Source: Panonychus citri
Taxonomy: Eukaryota > Arthropoda > Arachnida > Trombidiformes > Tetranychidae
NCBI RefSeq assembly: GCF_014898815.1
Contig: NW_026515543.1
Span: 1,984,001 to 2,048,000, forward strand
Direction: 5' to 3'
DNA: 64,000 nucleotides
Shown: positions 1-15,600 of the stretch, one piece after another
How positions within the stretch are numbered: the stretch's first letter is position 1
Layout of the letters: each line of letters opens with the position of its first letter
Made by a program: the position numbers and the translations under genes
The notes under the pieces: model-generated
Told to the model about the DNA's origin: nothing
Databases searched by the model: none
Seen by the model: only the letters and a program-made list of their open reading frames with translations

Positions 1-61
1 ACCACGGGACATTGTTGATACCCTACGAGTTGCTGTTGGTTGACTACCATTTGCCATATCA
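1..61 (-). CDS. Caps: Partial C-terminal exon of CAPS
   Basis: An acceptor (TTTCCAG at about 62-68) opens a frame DMANGSQPTATRRVSTMSRG that runs off the left edge. The previous exon contains a good donor, GATGAAAA|GTGAGC, at 185-186. Splicing there joins in frame as REDDE-N-DMANGSQP. If the donor is not used, the exon reads straight into TGA at 183-185. Both ends are plausible isoforms. Confidence 0.6.
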
Positions 62-3000
62 CTGGAAAGGAAGAGAAAAAATCAAATTAGTACAACAATT
101 AACTTAATCATCTCAATATCCGTATTCCAAGTAAAACCGGATGACACAAACAGAATCAAATCACAATCAATATACTAATTGCTCACTTTTCATCATCTTC
201 TCGAAGACTTTCATTATTAACCGAAGCCGCTGCTTCCTCCATTTGGATACGAGCGATAACAGTTTGATAATTTTTCGAGTTAACCTTATCCTCCTCGAAT
301 CCTTGAAGTTCAAAATCGGAATAAATCCTCTGATGATAAAAATAATCCAAAAGAGAAAACAAATTAATTATAAAGTTTATCAAATCCGCAATCAGATTAA
401 CAGGAAACTAATAACAACTACAACATTATCCAAATGATGCAACATTTAGGAGTTTAAAATGGATTCAAATTAACTTTTCATTAACATAGACAGAAGGATA
501 AATTGTTATTAATTAATTATTAGATTGAAATACCTTGACGATATTGGACAATGCTGATAGTTGAACTGAATGTAATCCATGATCAATCCGCTCAGAAAGC
601 CAAGAGCAAATCATATTCATTTGATTGGTGTACCATTGCTGCAAATGAATGAAGAATTAACAAGAGAATTAAATTGATAATTAATTGATAATTAGGTGAA
701 CAATTTAATTACCTCGAGAACATGAAGAACCCATAATTCATCAGCAACTTTTTGACGTAATTGCTCAAGATTAACACGAACAAAATTAACATAGGATTTA
801 CCAATCTCTTTACCACTACTCGAGACTCCTTGTTTATACTGTAAACATTAACAAGGAAAAAGATGATATTAATTAGGACTAATTAATCAAATCAAGATTT
901 GTAATCAGTTGGTTGAAGGAGAAAAAGATGAATGAATAAAAAAAAAGACCGATAATTGTAAAGAAAAATTTGTAAACAATGAACATGACATTTAATTAAT
1001 CATTTTGAGCTAATTTAAGGTTTACAATTAGATTAATAACTGATTAGAATGGTAATTTTTGTTAATTACTTTCTCTTTGTTGATTGTTAAAAGGATAAAT
1101 TATAATTTGAATCATGTTGAATTATATTAATGAAAAACTTATTAATATTTACATTTTCTGTTATAAAATTAATTCAATTAATCAACAATTAAGATCAATG
1201 TTAATATCAACAGTAAAGTAATGGTTGAAATTAACGTAATCAAAAAGTAACAATATGTATTGAGATTATTGTATATAATTAAATTAACAGTTAATCTCAA
1301 GAATAATCAATGTTACACTTTAATCAAGAATGGTGATGATGATAATCCTTGATAATTTATTATTATCTCAGAAACTCAGAATCATAATTATCTTCAATCT
1401 GATATTATTGTTCAGGGAATCTCAAGTTTATCCTGGAAAACTAATAAACATTCAACATTATGGAGATGATTGTAATTATTATTAAAATTGATTGATATTT
1501 CCATGTATTTACATGATGGAAATGAATTTGGAAGCTGAAAATCAGAATTGATATAAATAAACATTCATAAATATTTAACATTACATATCATGATTATTTC
1601 CATGATATTTTCACTTGGATGTTTACTTAGAGAGAGAGAGAGAGAGAGAAAATTTATAATTTAAAGTTGAAATAAACTAAATTTCATGATAATCAAGATA
1701 AACTAACCATAACAATAATATTCAGTTCCTAGATTGAATTAAGATTTAAAATGTATTATTATTAAATTGAAGGTAACAGAATTTACTACACCTTAAGGTG
1801 AAATTATAGTCATTCAGATTCAGAATACATGAATTCACATCAACTCATTTGCGTTACAAAATCTGAGAAGAAGAAGAAAAAAATATAAATATATTCAAAG
1901 GGGTATTTGCACTGTACTTATTACAGATTAAGGGCTAAAGATGATGAAGATGAGGATGAGAAAATGTATATTATTTTCATTTGGAATCTTTTTCTTGAAT
2001 AAATTAGCATTGGTCACGAAGCTGAAGGTGAGGATGAGGATGAGGATGAGGATGTTGGTACTTGTGAAAGTGAATCTGCAAGTTGATAAAAATAAGATTT
2101 TTGGGTTAACATGATAAAAAACTCCTACGTGACTATGAGACTAATTGGGTAAGGGTATTGAAGAGATAAAAGAACCAGGAAAACAAGGAAGATGAAGATG
2201 AAAACAAAAAATTCTATCAACATCAAAATCATCTTCTCGCTGGGAGGAAGATGATAAAATTCTGGTACATCTTCTCGGTGATTCCCTTGACTCTCAATAT
2301 TATCCTACGGATGTTAACATGTTCGTAGTATTATTATTATTATGTTATCTTTTCTCTCTCTCTCTCTCTCTCTATGTGTTTATTGTATTAAATATTTTTC
2401 CAAGCGAATTATATTTCTAGTAAAATGATTATCTTCCTCTAATAATATAAATCTAACCACGATTGTTAATTGTTTCGATGGGAGAAAATATCAAAGTGAT
2501 GATAATATTTTTATCACTGAGAGAATTTTTTTCTCATAATTATCATATAAAGGGTGTTCCACTTAATTTCAGACAAAAAGGAAAGTTACAATTAGAGTAT
2601 CTCACCAGAGATTAAGTAAAAATTAAGATCCAATCGTAAAGAAAGTGACAATCACAACAGTTTTATCATTTCTTGACCATTTCATCAACAACAATTCAAT
2701 TTGATTTACATTCAACCTCAGGTAAGATACTCTAATAACTTAACTTTAGTACTTTTCCTTTTTGTCTGAAATTAAGTGAAACACCCTTTAGTTTGTGGTA
2801 TTATCCATAAATAGGAAGTGGAAATTGTATTATTGTTAATATGATAATTCAATTGATTGTAAATTTAATCCTTTTGTTGAAAGGATTTTGATGAGATTAT
2901 GATTGATTATCAATCTTTCATCGTCATCACTAAATGAAACTTGTTATCATTATCAAAGATTAACATAATAATAATAATCTTGATAAAACTTACTGAATGC

Positions 3001-6000
3001 TAAATCATGATAACCATTAAAGGTTATCAACTGTTCATTGTTGAGTCTTAAATATTATTTATTGATTACTAAATGATAGTAAATGTTTATCATCATGATT
3101 AACATTTTGGTTGACTTTTTCTGGTTAACTTGATAACCTTACAAATAACCAGGGTTAGGGTAAAGGTTTTGTCATTTGAATTGATTGATTATGAATAACA
3201 TTTTCTAGTTGATGATTTGTTGATGATCATGAGTGACCAACATTTGACCAATCATCACAATCATCACCATGTTGATGGTTGTGACACTTAATTGAATGTT
3301 AATTAATTCAGAATAATTCTAATTCTAATGACCATTGATATACTTACTGTTATGGTTAAAATTGGAGCAAAAAAAGTTCCTTCATCGTATCGAGATAATT
3401 TACTCAGAGTTGCTTCCAGAATTCCAGTTAACTGTTAATTCATGGGAACATCATGATAAAGAACAAGAAAAGAGTTAATTAATCAATTATAATTATATTA
3501 GAACAAAGAAAATGACCCAATTAGCACATGAATTAAAATTGTATTGAATTTTTGTCACTTACCTTGGCAATTATTCCTGTTTGCATTTCAATTAATGCTT
3601 TGTCCACTAATTGGTCAATTTTACTGTGATATTGATGCTAATTGATAAATAAAGTAAATACAAATTAATCAACTAAGTAATTAACTAGAGTAAAATTTTG
3701 TACAATATAAAAGGCAACCAAAGGACATTGAATTTCCATTGGTAATGTTATCCAAACAGTTTATTACTAATCCATTAGATTAACAGTTATATTACTAATA
3801 CTAGTAATATATGGATCTTTGTATTAAAGATTAAAGTTGATTAGTTTGAGAGAGAATTAAATTATTTACTAACCACATCACCATTTTCAAAGGTACACAA
3901 TTTAAGTGATTGATTTTTTGTCTCTAAAACCACGTTAATCATTGTACACATTTCGGATGGAATAATATAATCCGTTGGATTACCAAATCGGGTTCCCTTT
4001 TTTTCCCAATTTTGAAAGGCAGCCAAGGTACGATTTAAACACGATTCTAACATATCACAGGCCATTAATTTGAGCCGTTGTTCCAAATGGTTTGCGAAAA
4101 CTTCATCAGGCCAGAAAAGGTCATGGATGAAATCTTGAAGAGCAGATAGTTTCCAAAATAATTCCTCTGAGGTTGAACAACCCACCGTCCTAATTATTCA
4201 TTTATATCAATACAAATACGATAAATATAATAAGATAAATTGTTCCAATACATGATGGATCATTAGATATCATGAGAGATATTTCAACGAGCATAATCAT
4301 CATTTCAATTGCTGCATCGCGATCATATGAAATTTAATTAACGCTAATGAATGGTTAAGATTAAGAGGGTAAATTGCTCAGGCCCTCATGCTGAAAGTAT
4401 TTTATGAATAATTAAATTATCCTTGAATAATATTAATAATAATAAGATAGATCAAGTTGATTATCATAAACTAATACATTTCAATGATTAGATGAGAGTC
4501 TTGATAAGATAATCAATGAATCATTAAATATAAACATGAGAATCAGAATCAGATCAAATAGCAAATAAGTTATGATAATAAACTAATGATAAGTAAAGCT
4601 AATTGTAATTCAGACAGATTATAATTCAATTTCAAATTATTATCAATAAGATTGGTAATCAAATAACAGAAAATGAATAATAAACTTATTCACGAAATAA
4701 TGATAATGATTAACGAGGATTCTGATTGATTATTAGGATAATTACCCTTTAAAGTCCCATTTTTCCTTCTCGAATCCTTTATGAAGACTCTGAGCTATGG
4801 AAGACTCCATAAGGTCAACGTAACGAACGACCTGAGGTGCGAAGGTATCACGAAGATGTGAATGGAATCGACCTCCACAAAGATTTTCTGTAATAGAAAA
4901 TTAAGGAAATTAGAAACAGAACAATCTTAACTCGATGATTAATAGATTAACATAATCTAATTAAAAGTAAATTCCACTCATTCTCTAACTCAATTAGCTA
5001 ATAGATTAATCAATTGTCAATGTTTGATTGATTGTTATTAATCAGCGAGAAACTTGATAGCGATAAGATTAATTGTCATTGAGAATCAAAGAGAAGCAGA
5101 AAAATAAGACAAAGAGAAATGAGTTTTTCACCGAGGTACAAAAGTAAATACACCGAGATGATGAGAGAGAGAGAGAGAAAAGTTCTGAAGATAAAAATGT
5201 CATGATGAGATAATCATCATTCTCATGAAAGATGATGGAGAAAACATATAATAATGATGATAATATCTGTCTGAATAATACACATTCATAACAAAGTAAT
5301 AATAAATGGATATGATATAATGTAAGAAGCCTGAGAGAATCAGTATTATCATGAATTCAGGGGATAAAAAGTTATCTCTCTCATGTATTAACTATGGAAC
5401 CTGAGAATCGAGTTGAAATGTCTAAGATGTTCATGTTGATGATGATTATCATTATCATCATCAACATCATCATCTGGGAAATAAAAAGTTTCAAGAAAAA
5501 AAAGTAACATATAATATCATTATTAATCGATTGTCAAATATTGATTATGGTTCCATCATGTTAATCATTGTGAATGACAATCAACTTTCAACAATTAACA
5601 TGTTCTAGTAAACATAAACAATGGCTGATACGATTGATACAGTTGAAGGGATTTCTACCATTCATGGGGAAGAAAATTGGATAAGAAAGTAAAGGAAATG
5701 AAAGAGAAAAGTTCTAATGAGGAAAAGTATCAAAAGTATTATATGAAACTCGAGAATGGAAATAATAATTGGAAGAAGAGAGAGAAAAATACTCACCATC
5801 AACTCGAAGATAATTGTTGAGCACTTGGAATAGAGGAAAACTTTCCCATGTATCAGGTAATTGTTCATCCAGAATAGTGTTCATATCAACCGCAAAAAGA
5901 GACCAGAAAATTTCACAATGTTCAACGAGAAGATCTGAAAACCATGCGAAAGCCTAATGATTCAGTTTCCATGAAACGATAAAGAGAGAGAATAGAAAAT

Positions 6001-7064
6001 GTTTTTGAAACAATTTATCAGTTTGAAATTATTCTGGAAAAACAATTAAACGTAATCACAATTAATTGACACTTACGACCTCCTAATTTCATTTGTAATG
6101 CAGAGCACAAAAAATACAAGCAACAAACACCAAGATAATAATAATAACAATTGATACAATATAAATATTACAACAATGATCATGATTGAGAGAGAGATGA
6201 TTAAAGGACAATTAGTTGATTTGGAAGGAAACAATTAACAGTGACAATTAGTTTGAGTGTTAAATTGTTATACACAAGTTTCATTACACAATTTAAATGA
6301 AAAGGATACAAGGAGAAACAAACAATAGGATTTAGTTAATTATCATCATCGTGATAATAGTTAAATATTGTCCGAGAAAATGATTTTATTGATGGAGGAG
6401 AAAAAGAAAATTTTTGTTTAATTAATATTTTCAGCAGATTAATTAATTTTCTGATACTTGGAATCAGTTGATTAGTTATTAAGAATGATGATAATTTTGA
6501 TTTGATTAGAAAATTTCTGTCAACAGTGAGAAAATTTTCTCTATCTAATTAAAGTGTTCAAGTCAATATCAAATTCATTTTTCATTCCTACTTCATGATA
6601 AGTATTATAAGTGAATATCAAATGTTGATATTAAATTTTTATTCCAAAGTTGAAAGTTGACATAAGAACGACGATAAACTTTTCCAGGTAAAAGAAAATG
6701 AAACAATACGAAAGGTAATAAGAAAAATTATTGGAATGATGATAGAAATTTTTTTCTTCTGTCAATCGATTGAATAAATTTTCGTCTTTTTTTTGTCACG
6801 AATGGAAAATCTTATTATCTTTTCTGTTCCAAGATAAGATCATGTTTACATGGAACAAAATATTTAAGATGTTACAAGATACATAACCTCAAGTTCTGAA
6901 AATATACCATGACTTATATTTCTATGATTCTTCAAGATGTTTATTGGAAACAAGAACTTTTTTATACTCTTTGAACTTGAAACATTTTCTATTCCCATGA
7001 GTAGTTGATATTTTATTATTTTTCTCTCTTTTTTTCATTAAATTGATGATAAAACTAAAGGAAA

Positions 7065-7095
<31 letters not shown>

Positions 7096-10000
7096 ATTTA
7101 TTTATTTATTAGCATTTAAAATGATTATTTAAAGAAATTGTGATGAAATCTTGTATATTCAATCGTTACCATGGAATCGTCATCATGATTATCAACCGGA
7201 AGATTAGAACTATTTTCTTATTGGAAAATAATAATAATGATTGTTTATTTTTCCTCTTTCACAATAGCGAGTAGATATTTTTGCTTTTACTATTAGTAAA
7301 TATATCTGATATTGACTTGATTCTGTTATCATCATTAACTGATTGTTTTGATTGATAAGTTGGTTGTTGTGTATAAGTTACTTACCCCACGGAATGACTT
7401 CAGTGATTTTAATATTAACATTTTGATGAGGAAAAATTTAAATATGAAAATTTAGCAATCGTGAGAGAGGATCAGGAGATGGAGGTAGGAAAAGGAAACG
7501 GAAATGATGGTTTTTTTTGTTGTTGTTCATCGTCATTTTTTTGTTGTTGTATTGATGATATTGAATTGTTGTTGGTTTTGATGATTATTTTGATGAGGTG
7601 ATTAATATATTAAAGTAATAATATAAACAGATAGAGAGTTAGAGAGAAAGTCGATCAACAATTAACAATGGTTTGGTAATTGTTTCAATTTAGGAGGATA
7701 GTTAATACGAGACAATGATCACAATTAACATCGACGGTCGGACGTGCCACATATAACGAGATAATCAATAAATTACAACAATTAGCGAGCAAAAATTTAC
7801 AGTTCAAATGAAAAGAATGACAATAATTGAGGAATGACAATCAGTGCTAAGGTAACAATTAATTAAGCAATCAAATGAAACGCAATCAAAATTTTGGAAG
7901 CGTTTGGATTGATTAGCTTAAATTCAGTTGTTGATTGTTAACAATTAACTTTAATTCACTTACCTCGGCATAATATTCGTTGTTTTCTTTAATTAAATCG
8001 ACGCAAAGTTCAGCGAGTTGAACCAATTCCTTTAATTTGCCCGTTGGACTTAAACTGGGATCATTAACGACATCTAATAGATCAAAGGAAAAGATCAACA
8101 ATTAACTAATTGTAAGAGATGAAGAAAAATCCATCTAAAAATAGTCACAATTTTCATTGATTATTCATCATCAGGGATCTAATTTAAGTTCAGAACTTTT
8201 TTTCTCTCTCATGATTTAGATTCAATCCTTTATACTGACTAATATCAAGACTACCATGAGGAAACATTGAAAGTTATCATGAAAAAAGTAAATACAATTA
8301 ACCTTGATCACAATTGAAATCGATTCAATTTCCTGTGAAGAAAAGTTCTTAGATATTTATTCAATATTTGAATCAATTGGATTATCTTGAAAACTGAACT
8401 GCAACTAAATATTTTCTTTGTATTGAATTTAATTCAATTCTCAGATGGATTATCATTATTATCATCTTGATAAACTAATAACATAATACTAACAATCAAT
8501 TTATATTAGTTATCAATCATTTGGAATCAACTGATTCAATTGGAAAATATCATGTTGAAGAAATAATTTTTTTCTTCTTCTCTCTGTTTAATCATGAAAA
8601 AAGTTTATTCGGTTAAGTTTGAATTGGAACTTTTTTTCTTTGTTTCTTGTTGGAAATTTTGTCAATTCTCACCTTCGATTCGAGCTTGTTCAGATATTTT
8701 TGTGTAGTTAACAAGAGCCGCTGTTTCAAGGCACTTTTTAATTACCGATCGAACCTCATCGGGTGGAGCAGGAGTTCGAGTATCTTTCATTAGAACTCTT
8801 TCAAGAAGGGAAAGTGTCGCCTTCAGGGCACCTTCAGGTCGTCCGAAGGGATAACAGTAACGAAAATTTGTGATCTGATATTCCATTAGTGCTCCTAATC
8901 GCTCTTTGATTACTGCATACATGTCTTTCTCCTCATTGGTTACGGTACCTATTCCATCGGGTCGAATGTCAAATGCCACTTGACCAATGGGCGGTGCAGA
9001 GGTTGAATTACCATGAACATGAGAGGAACAGAAAGAAAATGAATAATGTACAAGGGTCGGGTCAATGGCAAGTCCACGTTCCGCTGCATCAAGAAGGTCA
9101 CTAAGGTAACATAGATGACGGAAACAACTTCTAACCCCATAACGGGCACAATATTCATCGAGGACAAAAATTTGACCCGGACTGAACCAACCAAGGGAAC
9201 AGTATGGATCAGTAAGACGAAACCTTAAAGTGTCACTTTGTAGTAGACGGAAAAACTCTGAGTGTGAAAATTTACATGGATCAGCTGAGATAAATTCATC
9301 CATTCCGTGTTTACGGGCACGATCAGCGTCACCTTGGATTCTTGAGATGGTTGAGTTTTTGGTTGTCTGGACAAGTGGTGTGGGTTTATGGGCTTGACCA
9401 GTGGCCCGATAAAGAGCCATAACCCAAAGGTGACACTCATTTTCATCGTCACAAGCAAATATAACGGAATCACCTTCTTTTACTGCATTGAAAAAAAATT
9501 TACCCCCTTCAAGTTCAGGCATCGGTTCAATATAATCAACGGTAAATCCGTCCAGTTGAAGTAACTCAGAGGGGTCAGACTTTTTCTCACGATAAGAGCA
9601 CATGGCAAAGGTGTATTGGGACACTTGGACCAGAACATAATAGCGCTTTTTCCACTTTTTCCAAACTCCTTTACCTTGACCTAAAAGGAAACCGCAATGT
9701 TTCAAATTTTGAGGTTTATCCATACGAACGATAATTTTAATCTTTAAGTCTTGATCAGCGGCATTTTTGGGAACCGTCATTTTGTACCATTCGGGAGCTT
9801 TAGTACTTAACGGAGTCGGCTTAATGGTGACCTTTCCCAGCTCTTGATCATCTAAACTCAATATCCCAGGACGTTCAGCGTACAATTTGACCTTGACCAC
9901 AGGTAAGGGATGAGAAGTTGTAAAATCACCCTGAGTGTCCCACCTAAAGTATCAAACAAAGGTCAAAGTTATCCACAAGTTCAACTAATGTTCAGACAAA

Positions 10001-12590
10001 ATCGCCTTTTTTTTGCAAAGGTCAAACTTACAAAGGCTTTTGAGCTTCCGCATGGTCAGTTTGCAGTTTTTCACTTCCTTCGACCTCCATTGTACAGTAA
10101 ACAATTCGAGTGGGTGTCAATGATTTCAAACCTCGAATCTCCATGACAACCACTTCGATTGTAAATTGTAGGACAACATCAGTTTTAGATAAAGTTGTTT
10201 CCGTATCCTCGACTAATCCATCACGAGCTAATGAAGCTTGACTTCTGTATGATTACAATTAAGAAACAAAGTTATTAATTATAACCTAATTAGATGAGTT
10301 AATCAATAATAATAAAAACAACTAAGACATGAACAAAATGCAAAAGCAAAAGTTAATTGTACTGTAAACACATAGGATTATGGATAATACAATTAACTGA
10401 TTGTTTGAAATGAATTTCATGCAATTAAACTATAAAACATGGACAAGCAATCGTTGATAACAATTTAGATAATTAATTATTTGATTGCAAATTTGACAAA
10501 ACAACAAAAAGCAACACAAAGTTGACAGACACAATCAAATGATAATTAAGAATTAGTTAATTGTTAATTTACATGCGTTTAATTGTAAATAATAAAGTTT
10601 CATAAAAAAGTGTCCAAAGAGGTGAACGGAGACTCATAATTAACGATTGATAATTAAATCGACAACAAATTGTACTTGATTGTTTGGTAATTGTTGGCGT
10701 TGTTGTTGGTGTTGTTTTCATGCTGTTGGAATTAAATTGTTTGGGAAAAAATGAGAAAATTAAATTAAATTAAATAATAAAAAGTTTAATTCAATAACAT
10801 TAAGGGAACAATTAAAATGAACAAATTAAACATAATCAACATTAGAAAACAATTTAAACTATTATTTAATCATTGAAAGTGATGTTAATGAATTGATATA
10901 GCAAATGATTTGTTTGATTGTTACAACAATTAGTAAGATCTATTAATTATCATCATGATTATCTGGTTGATTGGTCATGAAATTAAAAGTGAACAATTTA
11001 TTATTATTATGATAATGTTTTCTTATTATACTAATTATAGCAATTAAGTTAATGGTAAAAGTGACTCAAGTTATTAATAGATAATCATTTTCATTTATAT
11101 TTACAATTAATCTTAATCAACAACATAAATAAATAGTAAATTTTGATTGATTTACATAAAGATTAATGAAAATATTGATTATCGGTATTAATTTGATTAG
11201 GTAAACATTGAATTAATTGTTAATCATCTTGAAGATTCAAGATGATTATGATAATATAATCAGATCCATGACAATCAATGGAAATGATCAGGATGAGATT
11301 AACTTTTATTAATCTTTGAAATGATCAACTAATCAGATTGAATTAGATTGTGGGATTTGGTTGAAATGAATTTAATGAACAATTTTAGAGAGAGAAACTT
11401 GTCACCAAGTTGAAGTTATTCAGCTTTTTTTTTCATGAGGAAATTATCATGATAGAATTCAGAATTTATTTATAATATGATTATCATAATTTTCGAGTAA
11501 TGATTTATAAATTTTTGCGTATGTTGAATATTCTGATCGATGTCTTGATTCATCTTCTTCGTCATGGTTATAATAATCATGATGAAAGAATAAAAAATTT
11601 CACCAACTACTCTGATTGCTCTTAATTGTTGTTTAAATCTGAAGATAATGATTGAGAAAAAAATTCCATTATCGAGTTAATGTTATTCTAATCAAGAATA
11701 TCTCTGAATTTTATCATGAATTTACACTTGAATTCGGGTGTTTCTCTCATCTTATATTGATGGTAATAAATTTCTGTTATCGGGAGATAGGGAAAAAAGT
11801 ATAAATATAAATCATAAAATCTTCCCATGAAAAGTATCATCATCACCATGAAGTAAGTAGATTCCATGGGAATTCAGGAAAATCGTGAATTTTGAAATTT
11901 CATCGCAATAACTATTACCCACCCACTGGTATTAACCACTCTGTTTGTTTGTTTTTTTATCCATAAAATTTACCACAATAAACTCATAACCATGCATTGG
12001 TATTAACTCCCAGCATGATTGAAATGACTGATTAATCTGACCCAGATGATTGGGAGGACACATTTAATTTCAATTCTAAATCAATCAAATTGGATTGAAC
12101 AAAATTTTCATCTTCTATTATTATTATATATTAATCTGATTTGATTGATAATTTTGTGAATTTAAATTGTTGAGAAACTAATTGAGAGATAAAATTAACT
12201 GGATGACTTTAAATGAGAAAGTTTTCAATGAAATTCAATCATTGGAATTTGATGAAATTTAATTGTGATTCTTATCGTGACGTTGATATAAATAAATCAA
12301 TTGGAATTAAATGATAAATTGAATGAAATAAGAGTGGGAGTTGATGTAGGTAATCGGCTGGGGTAGAGTTTCTCTCTCACTGATATTGTGGATCCATTTA
12401 GAAACATGAGAGAAAAATTTCACAATAATGACGATGAAGAAAAGTACAGAAAGATATATCGAATAGAAAAAAAAGTTCTGATAAAGATCGAAGCAGAAAA
12501 AAAATGAAAGAAATAATTTTCGTCCTTCAAACTAGAGTGATCGACAATAATAATCTTCTCAAGTTGAGAAGACAAGTTCGAAGCCAAAGA

Positions 12591-12653
<63 letters not shown>

Positions 12654-15600
12654 AAAAGTTCTAATCTATCATTTTGTCGAAGGAAGAAAAAAAAATTTTC
12701 TATCATTTTTTGTTCGAAATGAAAGAAAAGAAAAAGTTTCATCAAAGTTTTCTAAAAATGCCCAACAACTTCCAATGGTAGGTTGAGTAGATTTACCTTA
12801 ATTATTAACATTTCTCCCTGACAATCAAAGATATTAAACTAAATAACCATTATTATCATAAGATAATTAATACTGAGACATAAAATTATTAAATCAATTG
12901 CAATTTATTTGTCGTTAAAAGTTATCAGGTAATGAATAGATCGATAAGGAAAAACGAAACAAGAAAAGTTGTAACGATCAAGATAAAAGACGTTACCAAA
13001 TGGATGCCAAGTGAAGTGATGATAATAATACTTAAAAGCATCATGATAATGTCAACACACACCCAAAGGCTCTTATCATCTTCATCTTCATCACCACTTT
13101 CCTTAAATAATAATAGAAAAGGGCATTCAGAAAAAAAGAGAAGAAGATGAAATGAAAAAAGAATAAGCTAAAAGTAAAAAGTAAAAAGTACATTAAAAAA
13201 ATTTCACCTTCTCATCTTTCCTCATCTTCCACTTTCACCTACAGCATCTTCATCTTCATCTTCATCACCATCATCATCATCTAACAAAATTCAGCAAAGA
13301 AAAAAAAAATCTCCAAGGTGAAGATTATTTATTTTGTTTGGATGAAAATCCCATTGAAAAGTTTCATCTTCCTTTATGTTTGGTTACCTTGCAACAAAGG
13401 GAATTGACAAATTTACCTGGGAGTTTTTTTTATCACTTTCTAATGAAATGCTAAGGTGAGTGGGAGAATAACGATAAACATGATGAGTGGGATGATGATA
13501 GAGAATTGAAAATACATCTCAACAGATCTGAATAAGCAAATTAGAATCGGTGAAAATTGTAAATGAGAAAATAATTGATTGTCAATGTGATTGGAAAGAA
13601 AAAAGTTTCATCATGAAAAAACAAAATATCTCATGAATTTGAATTGGAAATGTTTTTGCAAATGAAACAATCATTACGATTCATTTTAATTTGATAACAT
13701 TGTTACAACTTAATTCATAATGTTACTCAATTATTATTATTATCATCAAACTGAATCTCATGTATCACAATTTACTATTATTATTTTTTTCACCTTTCTT
13801 ATCAACTCCCGGTGATAACAATTAACAGAAACATAATCATGATTATGAACATTTCATTGAATTAATTATCTGGTGATGTTCATATATAAATGTATTGCTT
13901 TTCATGATTCCTCAAGTAAAAATAATCAACATGATGATGAGTAAAATGTAATAATAATAATAATAGTAACATTGTCATCTTCCTGAACAATATGAACTCT
14001 TGGTGAATAATAATATCAAAATTCATTAAGTGAAAAACTCATAAGGTAAAATTTTCTTGACTAAAGAATTAAGAAAATGCTGATTTTCCTCCCGTTAATT
14101 ATCATGAGACTGGAGAGATAATTATTAATATTAAACAGCGTTTAATTGCTCTCTGGTAATAATAGTAAACCATTAAGATGAATGATTAGCAAAAAGTAAA
14201 TTTAGTTTAATATTCAATTGAGAGTAAAGTTGTCAGGGGGAAGATAATTTCCATGTTCAGTCATTATCATGATGTAGAAGAAGATTAGTTAAAGTGAAAG
14301 AAAATAATAATGATAATAAGTTGAGATTGAAATTCAACATTATTATCATGTAATAGAAAAAGTAAAGAGATAAAGTTGTGAGAAAAAATTTGATAACTTG
14401 TGAATAAAACTTGTACTCAATTGAAATAGATTACAACTCAAGATGAACATGAAAAGTTGAGTTGTTTGGAAGATTTCATGATTGAAAAATCGGTGGAAAA
14501 CATGATTGACTCAATTTGTATCTTCTACTATTCATATAATACATATGTACTTATGAAAAGTTCATCATCATGTTCATAGTAGATAAAGAGCTTCAATGCA
14601 TTAGCATTCTCGAGATCAGATTCTGAGTTTTATTTCATGATGAAGGTGAAAAATATTGAATTTCGAGAGGATAGATCAAGATGATAGATAACAATTATGA
14701 GTAAACTAATCAATGATGTTCATCGCCCGATAAATTGGTGATGTGAAAATAAATCTATCAACATTATTAGAACTTTTTTCTCGTCGATTTTTTTCCCCTC
14801 AATCATTATGAAACTTTTCATGTAACCTTTTCATTTAGTGAATGAACGAAAAAATTCATAACTTAATTTGGTTAATTTTATGTAACTATAACAATCATCA
14901 TGATTAGAATCATGGTTACACATTGAATTAGAATTTTTTTCCAGGTAAAAATTGAGAAAAAAGTAATAGTTGGATTCAGTGAGTGAAAGAATAAAAAAAA
15001 AGATTCTAATTCTCAACTTTTTCCTTGAACTTAGATAAAAGTTCTGAACTTTTTTCCTTTCTAAGTTTTCATGATAATAATAGAGAATTAATTATAATAA
15101 ACCATTCAATCGAAAAGGACAATAAAATATAATAGAATCACGAAGTTTTCATATTCGCTATTCAGGAAGAGGGGAAATTTTGAAAAACGAAACTTTTACT
15201 CATTTGGTAAAGTTTTCTGAGAATCAGAGTTTTTCTTCAAGTTAATTCCTTAAAATCATGATAATATTGATCACTATTTCCATGATTGTTCATCTGCTTC
15301 TGTGCTGATTGTAAACATCATCAGAATTGTTTACACTTTTCAATGTAAACAAATGGCTCATGTGATTGACTTTGTTTTCCCATCGATCTGTGTTTACCTT
15401 AATCAATTACAAACAAATGTTAACAATTAAGAGATAATTAATTAGTTGATGATGATTGAATGAGCAATATCATCAAGTATGTTAAGGGGAAAATCGTGCT
15501 GCATTAAAATTGTATGAGAACAAAAAATTTTTTCATACAATCAGAACTTGAGAAAAGGTTCATATTTTTATGATTGAAATGATTCAGATGATGAAGATTA

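Noticed and set aside
12504..12745. Open frames on both strands across (GA)n
   Set aside because: They translate the microsatellite as Arg-Glu or Ser-Leu repeats. The same holds for the frames at 25048-25347, 61051-61233 and 62360-62758.
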